Positions 50,861 to 59,383 of a stretch of DNA of 64,000 bases are shown here, in pieces. Position 1 is the first letter of the stretch; every line of letters starts with the position of its first letter. The notes under the pieces were generated by a model. The model worked only from the letters and a program-made list of their open reading frames with translations, searched no databases and was not told the origin of the DNA. This DNA comes from Nocardioides sp. L-11A (GTDB taxonomy: Bacteria; Actinomycetota; Actinomycetes; Propionibacteriales; Nocardioidaceae). Both the position numbers and the translations under genes were made by a program. The stretch spans positions 1,860,001-1,924,000 of the forward strand of contig CP124680.1 of the NCBI GenBank assembly GCA_029961745.1, given 5' to 3'.

Positions 50861-52350
50861 CTGACGTGCTCGTTGCGTTCGACGAGGTGATCGAGAAGTT
50901 CGACCCGGCCCTGGGCCTGGAGATCCACGTCGAGCTCAACACCAACACGAAGATGTTCTGCGGCTGCCCGGCCGTCTTCGGCGGCGAGCCCAACACGCAG
51001 GTCTGCCCGACCTGCCTGGGCCTCCCCGGCGCGATGCCCGTGGTCAACGGCAAGGCCGTCGAGTCGGCGATCCGGATCGGGCTCGCGCTCAACTGCGAGA
51101 TCGCCGAGTGGTGTCGCTTCGCCCGGAAGAACTACTTCTACCCGGACATGCCGAAGAACTTCCAGACGTCCCAGTACGACGAGCCGATCGCCTTCGAGGG
51201 CTACCTCGACGTCGAGGTCGAGGGCGAGACCTTCCGGATCGAGATCGAGCGCGCCCACATGGAGGAGGACACCGGCAAGTCCAGCCACGTCGGTGGCTCC
51301 GACGGCCGGATCCACGGCGCCGACTACTCGCTGGTCGACTACAACCGGGCCGGCATCCCCCTCATCGAGATCGTCACGAAGCCGATCCTCGGCACGGGGG
51401 ACAAGGCACCGCTGGTCGCCAAGGCCTACGTGTCGGCGATCCGCGACCTGATCGTCGCGCTCGGTGTCTCCGACGCCCGGATGGACCAGGGCTCGATCCG
51501 CGCCGACGTCAACCTGTCGCTGGCACCGAAGGGCTCGACCGCGCTCGGCACCCGCTCGGAGACCAAGAACGTCAACTCGCTGCGCTCCGTGGAGCGCGCG
51601 GTGCGCTTCGAGATGTCGCGCCACGCCGGCATCCTCGAGGCCGGCGGGTCGGTGCTCCAGGAGACCCGGCACTTCCATGAGAACGACGGCTCGACGTCGT
51701 CGGGCCGCGAGAAGTCCGACGCCGAGGACTACCGCTACTTCCCCGAGCCGGACCTCGTCCCGGTCGCGCCGAGCCGGGAGTGGGTCGAGGAGCTGCGCGC
51801 GACGCTGCCCGAGAACCCGGCCGCGAAGCGCGCCCGGCTCCAGGGGGAGTGGGGCTTCACCGACCTCGAGATGCGCGACACCGTCGGCGCGGGAGCGCTC
51901 GACCTCGTCGAGCAGACCGTGGCGGCCGGAGCGGCCCCGCAGGCCGCGCGCAAGTGGTGGCTCACGGAGCTGGCCCGTCGCGCCAACGATGCCGGTGTCG
52001 AGCTCGGCGACCTCGCCGTGACGCCGGCCCAGGTGGCCGCCGTCCAGGCGCTCGTCGACGCGAAGACGATCAACGACAAGCTGGCCCGCCAGGTCTTCGA
52101 CGGCCTGCTCGCCGGTGAGGGCACGCCCGAGGAGATCATCGCGGCCCGCGGTCTCGCCGTCGTCTCCGACGAGGGGGCGCTCTCGGCGGCCGTCGACAAG
52201 GCGATCGCCGAGAACCCCGACATCGCCGACAAGATCCGCGACGGCAAGCTCGCCGCGGCCGGCGCCCTCATCGGCGCGGTGATGAAGGAGATGCGCGGGC
52301 AGGCCGATGCCGGCCGAGTTCGTGAGCTGGTGCTCGAGAAGCTCTCCTGA
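50857..52350 (+). CDS. gatB: Asp/Glu-tRNA amidotransferase subunit B
   Basis: A 497-residue kinase subunit that phosphorylates mischarged Glu-/Asp-tRNA and transfers ammonia. Family blocks: [79 protein letters not shown], and C-terminal YqeY/GatB helical domain with [14 protein letters not shown]. The zinc Cys pair (CGCP, CPTC) is present. ATG at 50857 overlaps gatA (ATGA). It ends the operon; the VapB-type antitoxin follows. Confidence 0.96.
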   Translation: MTDVLVAFDEVIEKFDPALGLEIHVELNTNTKMFCGCPAVFGGEPNTQVCPTCLGLPGAMPVVNGKAVESAIRIGLALNCEIAEWCRFARKNYFYPDMPKNFQTSQYDEPIAFEGYLDVEVEGETFRIEIERAHMEEDTGKSSHVGGSDGRIHGADYSLVDYNRAGIPLIEIVTKPILGTGDKAPLVAKAYVSAIRDLIVALGVSDARMDQGSIRADVNLSLAPKGSTALGTRSETKNVNSLRSVERAVRFEMSRHAGILEAGGSVLQETRHFHENDGSTSSGREKSDAEDYRYFPEPDLVPVAPSREWVEELRATLPENPAAKRARLQGEWGFTDLEMRDTVGAGALDLVEQTVAAGAAPQAARKWWLTELARRANDAGVELGDLAVTPAQVAAVQALVDAKTINDKLARQVFDGLLAGEGTPEEIIAARGLAVVSDEGALSAAVDKAIAENPDIADKIRDGKLAAAGALIGAVMKEMRGQADAGRVRELVLEKLS

Positions 52351-52367
52351 CGCCGGGCGCGCGCCAG

Positions 52368-52396
52368 GTGTGACACCGATCGTCCGGTGTTACACT
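52368..52396 (+). promoter_or_regulatory. Promoter/operator of the toxin-antitoxin pair
   Basis: GTGTGACACCG and CGGTGTTACAC (10 of 11 positions complementary) flank a six-base spacer, forming an operator palindrome. Its right arm contains the -10 TACACT (52391-52396), which ends six bases before the ATG at 52403. This implies a leaderless transcript under repression by the antitoxin or TA complex. Confidence 0.7.
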
Positions 52397-52402
52397 TGAC
52401 GC

Positions 52403-52672
52403 ATGCCCACCGTCCGCCCGCGCCACGCGATCACCGAGACCGACGCGGTCGCAGCCGCGCTCGAGGCTGCGGCGCGCAAGTGGCCGGAGGACCGGGATCG
52501 GCCGGCCCGGTTGCTGGCGCGCCTGGTCGCCATCGGGTTCCACACGATCGAGATCGAGCTCGATGAGAAGGCGTTCGAGCGCCGCCGGGCGTTGGAGCAG
52601 TTCGCGGGTTCGCTGACGGGCGTCTATGAGCCGGGCTATCTCGATGCTCTACGAGCTGAGTGGCCCGATTGA
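52403..52672 (+). CDS. Antitoxin, VapB-like
   Basis: An 89-residue acidic/basic-mixed protein. The first half (HAITETDAVAAALEAAARKWPE) resembles the antitoxin domains found next to PIN toxins in actinobacteria, with a C-terminal acidic toxin-binding part (RRALEQFAGSLTGVYEPGYLDALRAEWPD, last residues). It overlaps the toxin gene by 13 bp, typical for such modules. The palindromic operator overlapping the -10 supports autorepression. The family (CopG-like or other) is not certain. Confidence 0.8.
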   Translation: MPTVRPRHAITETDAVAAALEAAARKWPEDRDRPARLLARLVAIGFHTIEIELDEKAFERRRALEQFAGSLTGVYEPGYLDALRAEWPD

Positions 52673-53079
52673 TCGCACTTGACGCGAACGTGCTGATTGC
52701 CGTGACGGACGAACGCGACTCGCACCACCAGGCTGCGAAGAGCCTCCTTGCAGATCACCTCGATCGCGAGTTGGTGATCGGTTCGGTGAACCTTGCAGAG
52801 GTGCTGGTCGGTCCGGCAAGGGCTGGGCGAGTCGAACAGACCATGATGCACCTGTCGCGAGTCGGCATCACGGAGATGCCTTTGCCGGGTGGCGCGGCAC
52901 CTCGGCTTGCGGTGCTCCGGGCTTCGACAGGTCTCAAGGTGCCGGACTGCTGTGTTCTGTTGACCGCACAGCATGCCCGGGCGGCGGTCGCCACATTCGA
53001 CCGGCGACTCCGCGCCGCCGCTCGCTCCCTCGGTCTCGCGGTCCTTCCCGATGACGAGGACCCGGATCCCCGGAGTTAG
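52660..53079 (+). CDS. PIN-domain toxin, VapC-like
   Basis: A 139-residue ribonuclease of the PIN family. Acidic active-site residues: D in IALDANVLIA, E in NLAEVLVG, D in KVPDCCVLLTA and D in TFDRRLRAAA. It starts at GTG inside the end of the antitoxin gene. VapC toxins cleave tRNA or rRNA when freed from VapB. The stop codon coincides with a TAGACT that could be the -10 of the B12 riboswitch transcript. Confidence 0.88.
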   Translation: MARLIALDANVLIAVTDERDSHHQAAKSLLADHLDRELVIGSVNLAEVLVGPARAGRVEQTMMHLSRVGITEMPLPGGAAPRLAVLRASTGLKVPDCCVLLTAQHARAAVATFDRRLRAAARSLGLAVLPDDEDPDPRS

Positions 53080-53084
53080 ACTCG

Positions 53085-53223
53085 ACGGGACACATCGAGA
53101 ACACGCCCGTGGTGGGGGAAGCCGGTCGAATCCCGGCGCTGACCCGCAACCGTGGACCGCCCTCGCGACACGAGTCGTGGGAGCGGTGAGCCGGAGCACC
53201 CGCAGCGGAGCGTCCTGACACAA
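53085..53223 (+). promoter_or_regulatory. Cobalamin riboswitch aptamer
   Basis: The conserved cobalamin-aptamer core is plain: GGGGGAAGCCGGT, GAATCCCGGCGCTGACCCG, CAACCGT (53113-53153), and the distal B12-box half GAGCCGGAGCACCCGC (53188-53203), in the usual order and spacing. A -10-like TAGACT at 53077-53082 overlaps the vapC stop, putting the transcript start near 53089. The limits of helix P1 are not certain. The downstream operon encodes an ECF importer and DUF4430-type protein, so cobalamin should repress its own uptake. Confidence 0.92.
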
Positions 53224-53293
53224 CGCTGTCGTGGAAAACAGCGGGTCAGCGGCACAGGAATCTGGGCCCGCCCGCTGTCGTGCAGCGGGAAGG
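53224..53293 (+). promoter_or_regulatory. Riboswitch expression platform with Shine-Dalgarno-masking hairpin
   Basis: CCCGCTG (53271-53277) pairs with CAGCGGG (53283-53289), covering part of the GGGAAGG ribosome binding site. ACAGCGGG (53238-53245) can pair instead with CCCGCTGT (53271-53278), freeing that site. ACAGCG can also pair with CGCTGT (53224-53229), and GCGGGTCAGC (53241-53250) with GCTGACCCGC in the aptamer core (53138-53147). These helices exclude one another, as expected for a translational switch. Confidence 0.7.
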
Positions 53294-53300
53294 CCCCAAC

Positions 53301-54782
53301 ATGTCCCCCCGTTCTCTCGTACGCCGCACGGTCGCCGCCGTCGCCGGCACGGCAGTCGTTGCCGGCGGCCTCATGGCCGTCGCGCCCGCGCCGTCCGCCC
53401 ACGCGGACTCCGTCGCCCCCAACGCAGCCGCCAACTGGCTCGTGGGAGAGCTGGATGCCACCGGTCTGCTCCACGGCGACGTCGCCAAGACCATCGACTT
53501 CGCCCTCGCGCTGAAGGAGATCGGCGGCCACCAGGCGACGCTCGCCAAGATCGCGAGTGGGGTCGATGGGAAGCTCGACGCCTACGCCGTCGACGGGGTC
53601 AGCTACGCCCAGGCGAGTCTCTTCTACCGCGCGGTCGGCGTCGACCCGGCCACGAAGGCCGGCAACCTCGTCACCAAGCTCGAGGGCGCAGTCGACGACA
53701 CCTCTGGTGAGATGGTGTATCCGTGGGGCGGTGCCTGGTCGCAGGCGCTCGCCGTGCGTGCTCTCGACGCGGCGAACAGCACCGAGACCGACGATGCCAC
53801 GGATTCACTGATCGATGACTTCGAGTGCCCGAGCGGTGGTTGGGGCTATTGGGACGGTGCCCACACGTCGTGCACGGCCGACCCCGACAACACTGCCGAC
53901 ATGCTCTTCGCGCTGCTGCCGCAGAAGGGCAAGAGCGCCAAGATCGACGACGCCATCGCGCGTGGCATCTCCTGGCTCAAGGCCGCGCAGAAGGCGGACG
54001 GCAGCTTCGAGGCCTATGAGGTGAACGCCAGCTCGACCGGCCTCGCTGGTCAGGCGCTCGCCCGAGCCGGGGCGGCTCCGGAGGCCGAGCGTGCGGCGCT
54101 GTGGCTGCGCGGCCGTCAGGTCGCCGGCTCGTCCTGCGACGGCAAGCTTGCCGCCGAGGGCGGCGCGGTCGGGTTCTCCGACCAGGTCGTCGCCGAAGGC
54201 CGGACCGACGGCATCGACCCGGCGGCCCCTGGCACCGGCTATGACTGGTACCTGGCGACCGCACAGTCCATCGTTGCTCTGAAGGCAGCGCCGATCGGCG
54301 GCCCGCTGGCCGTCACGCCGTTGTTCGTGCACGTGTCGAGCACCGTCAACGTCGCAGCCACGGGGCTCGCGGTCGCTGAGAACGCCTGCCTCACCATCGG
54401 CGCGACGTCGACCCCGCTCCGCGGGGGCGCGACCACCGCCACGTCGTTCGTCGCTCCGGTCAGCGCGCAGGCCTACCCGGTGACGCTCGTCGCCCCGGGC
54501 CGCTCCTTCACTGCGAGCCTGAAGGCGCTCGACGCCACCAAGCTCAAGATCAAGGTCGCGACCAAGATCAAGGCCAAGAAGAAGGCCACGATCAAGGTCA
54601 AGGGCCTCGCGGCCGGCGAGCCGGTCACGGTCAAGGTCGGCAAGAAGACCGCGACCGGGACGGCCAACGCCAAGGGCGTCGCGAAGGTCAAGGTGAAGGT
54701 GAAGAAGAAGGGCAAGGCCAAGGTCAAGGTGGTCGGCGCGTTCCCCGACCGCAAGGGCAAGGCCACGACCCGGGTCCGCTGA
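53301..54782 (+). CDS. Secreted alpha6/alpha6-barrel-like protein (transcobalamin barrel analogue)
   Basis: A 493-residue exported protein. The signal peptide ends near SAHAD (about residue 36). Residues 40-335 read like the prenyltransferase/terpene-cyclase-type alpha/alpha barrel also used by intrinsic factor and transcobalamin: repeated SLFYRAVG, CPSGGWGYWDG, DNTADMLFAL, ISWLKAAQKADGSFE, SSTGLAGQALARAG, STAQSIVALKA (here ATAQSIVALK). A beta-type Lys-rich tail (about 405-493, VKVKVKKKGKAKVKV) may touch the cell wall. ATG at 53301 follows GGGAAGG. Its stop overlaps the next ATG (TGATG). Placed first behind a B12 riboswitch and before a DUF4430 protein, it is a candidate cobalamin-capturing protein. 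Confidence 0.82.
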   Translation: MSPRSLVRRTVAAVAGTAVVAGGLMAVAPAPSAHADSVAPNAAANWLVGELDATGLLHGDVAKTIDFALALKEIGGHQATLAKIASGVDGKLDAYAVDGVSYAQASLFYRAVGVDPATKAGNLVTKLEGAVDDTSGEMVYPWGGAWSQALAVRALDAANSTETDDATDSLIDDFECPSGGWGYWDGAHTSCTADPDNTADMLFALLPQKGKSAKIDDAIARGISWLKAAQKADGSFEAYEVNASSTGLAGQALARAGAAPEAERAALWLRGRQVAGSSCDGKLAAEGGAVGFSDQVVAEGRTDGIDPAAPGTGYDWYLATAQSIVALKAAPIGGPLAVTPLFVHVSSTVNVAATGLAVAENACLTIGATSTPLRGGATTATSFVAPVSAQAYPVTLVAPGRSFTASLKALDATKLKIKVATKIKAKKKATIKVKGLAAGEPVTVKVGKKTATGTANAKGVAKVKVKVKKKGKAKVKVVGAFPDRKGKATTRVR

Positions 54783-55684
54783 TGACCCTCGGCAGCTCGC
54801 TGCGTGCGGTGGCCGCGACGATCCTCGTCGCGGCCACGGCCGTGCTGCTTCCCCAGGGCGCCGCCTCGGCCGCGGCCTGCGGAGGCGCGACGGGCATCAC
54901 CGTCGTCGTCGACTCCAACCAGCTCGGCGCGGGCATCAGCGCCGGCTGCGACGCCGACGGCGGCGGCAGTGCCGCGAGCAACTTCGCCGACGCCGGCTAC
55001 CGGATCGAGTACAGCCAGGCCGCCGGCATGAGCGGCTTCGTGTGCAAGGTCAACGGCAATCCGTCCAACGGTGACTGCACGGAGACCGACGCGTACTGGA
55101 GCCTGTGGTGGTCCGACGGCCGCACCGGCACCTGGACCTACGCCGCCCGCGGTGTCGGCAGCCTCAAGGTGCCCGACGGCGGCTACCTCGCGTTCGCGTG
55201 GCACCAGGGCGCCGGACGCGCGGCGCCGCCGGGTGTCGCGCCCACTCCCCGGGTCGTCGAGACCAAGCCGACCCCGGCCCCGTCGTCCGGCACGACAGGC
55301 ACCGCGGGCGGCTCCGGCAAAGCCGGCACGGGCAACGGCGGCAAGAAGAAGCCGTCCGCGACGAAGAAGCCCACGCCCCAGCCTTCGGCGAGCGCTACGT
55401 CGGCGTCGCCGAGCCCGAGTGCCGAGGCCACCCCCAGTGCGACGAACCCGACGGCGACGCCCTCGGACGCGGCCACCTCGGCGGCGCCGTCCGAGGCGGC
55501 GAGCCCGGGCACGGGCACCGACGTGCCGTCGATCGACGAGATCACCGACGGCCCGGAGGCCACGTCCGCCGACGCGGACGGGAAGGACGACGGCGGGTTC
55601 CCGGCCTGGCTGGGCATCGGCCTGGTCGTCGTGGTGCTGGGAGCGGCGGCCGCCGTTCCCGCCCTGCGCCGTCGCAGGGGCTGA
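54782..55684 (+). CDS. DUF4430-like membrane-anchored protein (transcobalamin beta-domain analogue)
   Basis: A 300-residue exported protein. After the signal peptide a small domain (about residues 32-140) has four Cys (ACGG, GCDADG, FVCKVNG, GDCTETD), YWSLWWSDGRTGTWTYAARG and LKVPDGGYLAFAWHQG, matching the pattern of DUF4430, the C-terminal domain fold of intrinsic factor and transcobalamin. A long Pro/Ser/Thr/Ala-rich linker (about 145-270) reaches a C-terminal membrane helix ([20 protein letters not shown]) with basic stop-transfer residues. It would present the domain well above the membrane next to the ECF importer. Family assignment is by motif reading only. Confidence 0.82.
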   Translation: MTLGSSLRAVAATILVAATAVLLPQGAASAAACGGATGITVVVDSNQLGAGISAGCDADGGGSAASNFADAGYRIEYSQAAGMSGFVCKVNGNPSNGDCTETDAYWSLWWSDGRTGTWTYAARGVGSLKVPDGGYLAFAWHQGAGRAAPPGVAPTPRVVETKPTPAPSSGTTGTAGGSGKAGTGNGGKKKPSATKKPTPQPSASATSASPSPSAEATPSATNPTATPSDAATSAAPSEAASPGTGTDVPSIDEITDGPEATSADADGKDDGGFPAWLGIGLVVVVLGAAAAVPALRRRRG

Positions 55685-55701
55685 GCGATGGGGGCGGGGC
55701 G

Positions 55702-56808
55702 ATGAGGCTGGCCCGGGACCTGCATCCCGTGGCCTGGTGGGTCTGGGCGGTGGGCCTCGCCGTCGCGGCGTCCTGCACGACCAACCCGCTCCTGCTGCTC
55801 GTCCTGCTCGGCGTGATCACCCTCGTGGTGCTGACCTGTCGCTCTGACCAGCCGTGGGCGCGCTCGTTCCGGCTTTACGTGTGGCTCGGCGTGATCGTCG
55901 TCCTGGTCCGGATCCTGTTCCGGATCCTGCTCGGTGGGGACGTGCCCGGCCACGTCCTGTTCACCCTGCCGACGATCCCGCTGCCCGACTGGGCCGCGGG
56001 CATCTCGCTGCTCGGCCCGTTCACCCGCGAGGAGCTGCTTGCGGCGACGTACGAGGGACTGCGACTCGCGACCCTGCTCATCGCCGTCGGCGCGGCCAAC
56101 GCCCTGGCCAACCCGAAGCGGCTGATGAAGTCGCTGCCGCCCGCCCTCTACGAGATCGGCACCGCGATGACGGTCGCGATCAGCGTCGTTCCGCAGCTCG
56201 CCGACAGCGCGCGCCGGGTACGGGCCGCGCAACAGCTGCGTGGGGGACCGGAGGGCCGGTTCCGACGGATCCGCGGCGCCCGGCGGCTGCTCGTCCCGAT
56301 CCTGGAGGACTCCTTCGACCGCTCGCTGGCCCTGGCCGCCGGGATGGACGCCCGCGGGTACGGCCGCACCGGGGAGCTGACCGCGGCGCAGCGGCGCGGC
56401 ACCGGCGCACTGATCATCGCCGGTCTGCTGGGCGTGTGCGTCGGCGTGTACGCCTTCCTCGACAGCACCGCGCCGCGCGTCCTCGCCCTCCCGATGCTCG
56501 GCGTCGGGACGGTGGTCGCCCTCGGCGGCTTCGCGCTGGCCGGGCGGCGGGTGCGGCGGACCCGCTATCGGCCCGATCGCTGGCGCCTGCCCGAGCTCGT
56601 CGTCGCGGCGGCCGGGATCGCGGCGGGGACGAGCATGTGGGCCGTGGCGCGGTGGGACCCGCAGATCGCGCACCCCGGCGTCCTCGTCGTCCCCGAGGCC
56701 ACGCTGCCGGCCCTCGCGGCCGTCCTCGTCGCGGTGCTCCCGGTCTGGGCGGCGCCGCTCCCGGTCACCGCCCGCCGCCGTGAGGAGGCCTCATGGTCGC
56801 CGGCCTGA
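55702..56808 (+). CDS. ECF transporter T component (CbiQ/EcfT family)
   Basis: A 368-residue membrane protein with five to seven helices. The coupling helix bears the Ala-Arg-Gly type motifs: RVRAAQQLRGG and AAGMDARGYGR, which contact the ATPases in EcfT. The C-terminus adds a further helical region of about 110 residues beyond a standard CbiQ. It overlaps the ATPase gene by 16 bp. The T component is the scaffold linking ATPases with the substrate-binding S component encoded two genes later. Confidence 0.9.
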   Translation: MRLARDLHPVAWWVWAVGLAVAASCTTNPLLLLVLLGVITLVVLTCRSDQPWARSFRLYVWLGVIVVLVRILFRILLGGDVPGHVLFTLPTIPLPDWAAGISLLGPFTREELLAATYEGLRLATLLIAVGAANALANPKRLMKSLPPALYEIGTAMTVAISVVPQLADSARRVRAAQQLRGGPEGRFRRIRGARRLLVPILEDSFDRSLALAAGMDARGYGRTGELTAAQRRGTGALIIAGLLGVCVGVYAFLDSTAPRVLALPMLGVGTVVALGGFALAGRRVRRTRYRPDRWRLPELVVAAAGIAAGTSMWAVARWDPQIAHPGVLVVPEATLPALAAVLVAVLPVWAAPLPVTARRREEASWSPA

Positions 56809-58481
56809 TGCTCGAGCTGCGCGGGATCACCCTGACCTACGACGCCACGGACCCCACCGCCACCGGAGCTGCCGGCGCGGGCCGGCCCACCACCGTCCTC
56901 GACGGCATCGACCTGTCGGTGGCGGACGGCGAGCTCGTCGTCCTCGCCGGGCCCACCGGCGTCGGGAAGTCCACACTTCTCGGCGTCGTCGCGGGCCTGG
57001 TGCCGTCGTACACCGGTGGCACCCTGACCGGCGACGTCCTCCTCGACGGCACGAGCATCGTCGAGCAGCCGGCCCGCGAGCGCGCCCACGCCATCGGCTA
57101 CGTCGGTCAGAACCCCGCCGCCTGGTTCGTCACCGACACGGTGGAGGAGGAGCTGGCGTTCGGCATGGAGCAGCTGGGGCTGCCGGCCGCGACGATGCGC
57201 CGCCGGGTCGAGGAGACCCTCGACCTGCTCGGCATCGCCGAGCTGCGGTACCGCGACCTGCGTACGCTCTCGGGCGGCCAGCAGCAACGGGTCGCGATCG
57301 GTGCCGTCCTGACCACCCATCCACGACTGCTGGTGCTCGACGAGCCCACCTCGGCCCTCGACCCGACGGCCGCGGAGGACGTGCTGGCGACACTGACCCG
57401 GCTGGTCCACGACCTCGGCGTCTCGGTCCTGGTCGCCGAGCACCGGCTGGAGCGCGTGGTCCCCTTCGCCGACCGGCTCTGCCTGCTCGGCGGCGATCCC
57501 GCACGCCGCGGCACGATCCGGGTCGGCGACCCGGCGGAGGTCCTCCGCGAGGCCCCGATCGCCCCGCCGCTCGTCGAGCTGGGCCGCCTGGCCGGCTGGG
57601 AGCCACTGCCGCTCACGGTCCGCGATGCCCGGCGGCGGGCGCCGGAGCTCCGGGAGCGACTGGGGGAGCCGCTGCGACGTGAGCGACCCGCGCCGGCCGA
57701 CCCCGTCGTGGACGTACGGCGGCTGGTGCTGGGTCACGGCCGGACCCCGGTGCTGCGTGAGGTCGACCTCGCGCTGCGCCCCGGCACGGTCACCGCGCTG
57801 ATGGGCCGCAACGGCGCCGGGAAGTCCACCCTCCTCTGGGCGCTCCAGGGCCGTCATGCGGCCGGCTCCGGCACGGTCCGGGTGGCCGGTGCCGACCCGG
57901 CCGCCCTCCGGCCCGAGGAGAGGCGCTCCGCCACCGGCTTGGTGCCGCAGAGCCCGGCGGACCTGCTCTACCTGGAGACGGTCGCCGCCGAGTGCGGCGC
58001 GGCCGACCTGTCGGCGGCGGCGCCCGGCGGGACCTGCCGCGACCTGCTCGACCGGCTGGCGCCCGGCATCGAACCGGACCAGCATCCGCGCGACCTCTCC
58101 GAGGGCCAGCGGCTCGCCCTGGCCGTGGCGATCGTGCTGACCGCGCGGCCGCCGGTGCTGCTGCTCGACGAGCCGACCCGTGGCCTGGACTACCCGGCCA
58201 AGCGGGCGCTCGCCGGCCTGCTCCGCGAGCTCGCGCACGATACCGCGGCGCGGCGCGCGGTCCTCGTCGCCACCCACGACGTCGAGTTCGTCGCGCAGGT
58301 GGCCGACGACCTGGTGGTCCTCGCCGAGGGCGAGGTCGTCTCCGCGGGGCCCGTCGATCGTGGCGTCTCGGAGTCGCCCGCCTTCGCGCCGCAGGTCACC
58401 AAGGTCCTCGGCGCCGGCTGGCTGGCGGTGGACGACGTCGCCGAGCGGCTGGCCGCCGGCACCGCGGGCGTCCCGTCGTGA
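56793..58481 (+). CDS. ECF transporter ATPase, two ABC domains fused
   Basis: A 562-residue fused ATPase. Domain 1 (about 5-250): Walker A GPTGVGKST, signature LSGGQQQR, Walker B LLVLDEPTSALD. Domain 2 (about 310-550): Walker A GRNGAGKST, signature LSEGQRLA, Walker B VLLLDEPTRGLD, and H-loop ATHD. The two halves correspond to EcfA and EcfA' of group transporters, here in one chain. ATG at 56793 follows GAGGAGG; the gene overlaps the T gene and ends GTGA into the S gene. Energises uptake of the substrate. Confidence 0.94.
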   Translation: MVAGLMLELRGITLTYDATDPTATGAAGAGRPTTVLDGIDLSVADGELVVLAGPTGVGKSTLLGVVAGLVPSYTGGTLTGDVLLDGTSIVEQPARERAHAIGYVGQNPAAWFVTDTVEEELAFGMEQLGLPAATMRRRVEETLDLLGIAELRYRDLRTLSGGQQQRVAIGAVLTTHPRLLVLDEPTSALDPTAAEDVLATLTRLVHDLGVSVLVAEHRLERVVPFADRLCLLGGDPARRGTIRVGDPAEVLREAPIAPPLVELGRLAGWEPLPLTVRDARRRAPELRERLGEPLRRERPAPADPVVDVRRLVLGHGRTPVLREVDLALRPGTVTALMGRNGAGKSTLLWALQGRHAAGSGTVRVAGADPAALRPEERRSATGLVPQSPADLLYLETVAAECGAADLSAAAPGGTCRDLLDRLAPGIEPDQHPRDLSEGQRLALAVAIVLTARPPVLLLDEPTRGLDYPAKRALAGLLRELAHDTAARRAVLVATHDVEFVAQVADDLVVLAEGEVVSAGPVDRGVSESPAFAPQVTKVLGAGWLAVDDVAERLAAGTAGVPS

Positions 58482-59308
58482 GCGGCCCCGCCGACCGGGG
58501 CCGCCCGGCCGCGGTCCCGGTGCGGCTGCGCACCGGCGCGGTCCTCACGATCACCTCGGTGATCGGGCTGCTGATGCTGGCCTGGCCACTGCTCCTCGAC
58601 GTCCCCGCGGACGCCGAGCGGGTCGACCCGCCGTTCCTCTTCCTCCTCCTGCTGCCGGTCATCCTCGGCGTGGTGCTCGCCGAGATGAGCGAGGGCGGGA
58701 TGGATGCGCGCGTGCTCGCGGTGCTCGGTGTCCTCAGTGCGGTCAACGCCGTGCTGCGCCTGGCCAGCGCCGGTACGGCGGGCCTGGAGCTGGTCTTCTT
58801 CCTGCTGATCCTCGGCGGCCGGGTGTTCGGTGCGGGCTTCGGGTTCGTGCTCGGGTGCACCTCGCTGTTCGCCTCGGCGCTGATGACGGCCGGCGTCGGG
58901 CCGTGGCTGCCCTTCCAGATGCTCGTCGCCGCCTGGGTGGGGATGGGCGCCGGCCTCCTGCCGCGCCGGATCCGCGGTCGCGGTGAGATCGCCCTGCTCG
59001 CGGCGTACGGCGTGGTGTCGGCCTATCTCTACGGCCTGTTGATGAACCTCCAGGGGTGGCCGTTCATGGCGGGCGTGCAGGTGCCCGGCCAGGACTCCAC
59101 CGAGATCTCCTACGTCCCCGGGGCTCCGCTGCTCGACAACCTGCACCACTTCGTGGTCTACACACTGCTGACCTCGACCGGTGGCTGGGACACCGGTCGC
59201 GCGATCACCAACGCGCTCGCCATCGTGCTGCTGGGGCCGGCCGTGCTGGTCACGCTGCGCCGGGCCGCCCGCCGTGCCCGGATCGCGCCGGAGCCGGCGC
59301 CCCGGTGA
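58478..59308 (+). CDS. ECF transporter substrate-binding S component
   Basis: A 276-residue membrane protein with about six helices: LTITSVIGLLMLAWPLLL, FLFLLLLPVILGVVLAEM, LVFFLLILGGRVFGAGFGFVLG, LPFQMLVAAWVGMGAGLLPRR and so on. The GRVFGAGFGFVLGCTSLFASALMTAGVGPWLPFQML stretch (in parts) is like the S-component core of predicted cobalamin- or thiamine-type ECF systems. The substrate is inferred from the riboswitch and secreted partners: cobalamin or cobinamide. GTG at 58478 overlaps the ATPase stop (GTGA). It closes the five-gene operon, followed by a terminator. Confidence 0.85.
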   Translation: MSGPADRGRPAAVPVRLRTGAVLTITSVIGLLMLAWPLLLDVPADAERVDPPFLFLLLLPVILGVVLAEMSEGGMDARVLAVLGVLSAVNAVLRLASAGTAGLELVFFLLILGGRVFGAGFGFVLGCTSLFASALMTAGVGPWLPFQMLVAAWVGMGAGLLPRRIRGRGEIALLAAYGVVSAYLYGLLMNLQGWPFMAGVQVPGQDSTEISYVPGAPLLDNLHHFVVYTLLTSTGGWDTGRAITNALAIVLLGPAVLVTLRRAARRARIAPEPAPR

Positions 59309-59322
59309 CCGGACGCCGACGA

Positions 59323-59346
59323 CCCGGCCCCCGTGAGGGGGCCGGG
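59323..59346. terminator. Terminator hairpin at the end of the ECF operon
   Basis: CCCGGCCCCC/GGGGGCCGGG form a perfect 10-bp stem with a GTGA loop, right after the S-component gene and before the convergent secreted-protein gene; no T-run. Confidence 0.65.
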
Positions 59347-59383
59347 CCGTCGAGGTGGAACCGGTGAAGCCGGGGAGCGTCGA

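Noticed and set aside
53113..53153. tRNA T-arm-like GGTCGAATCCC
   Set aside because: The surrounding sequence is the cobalamin aptamer core; no acceptor stem or anticodon arm fits.
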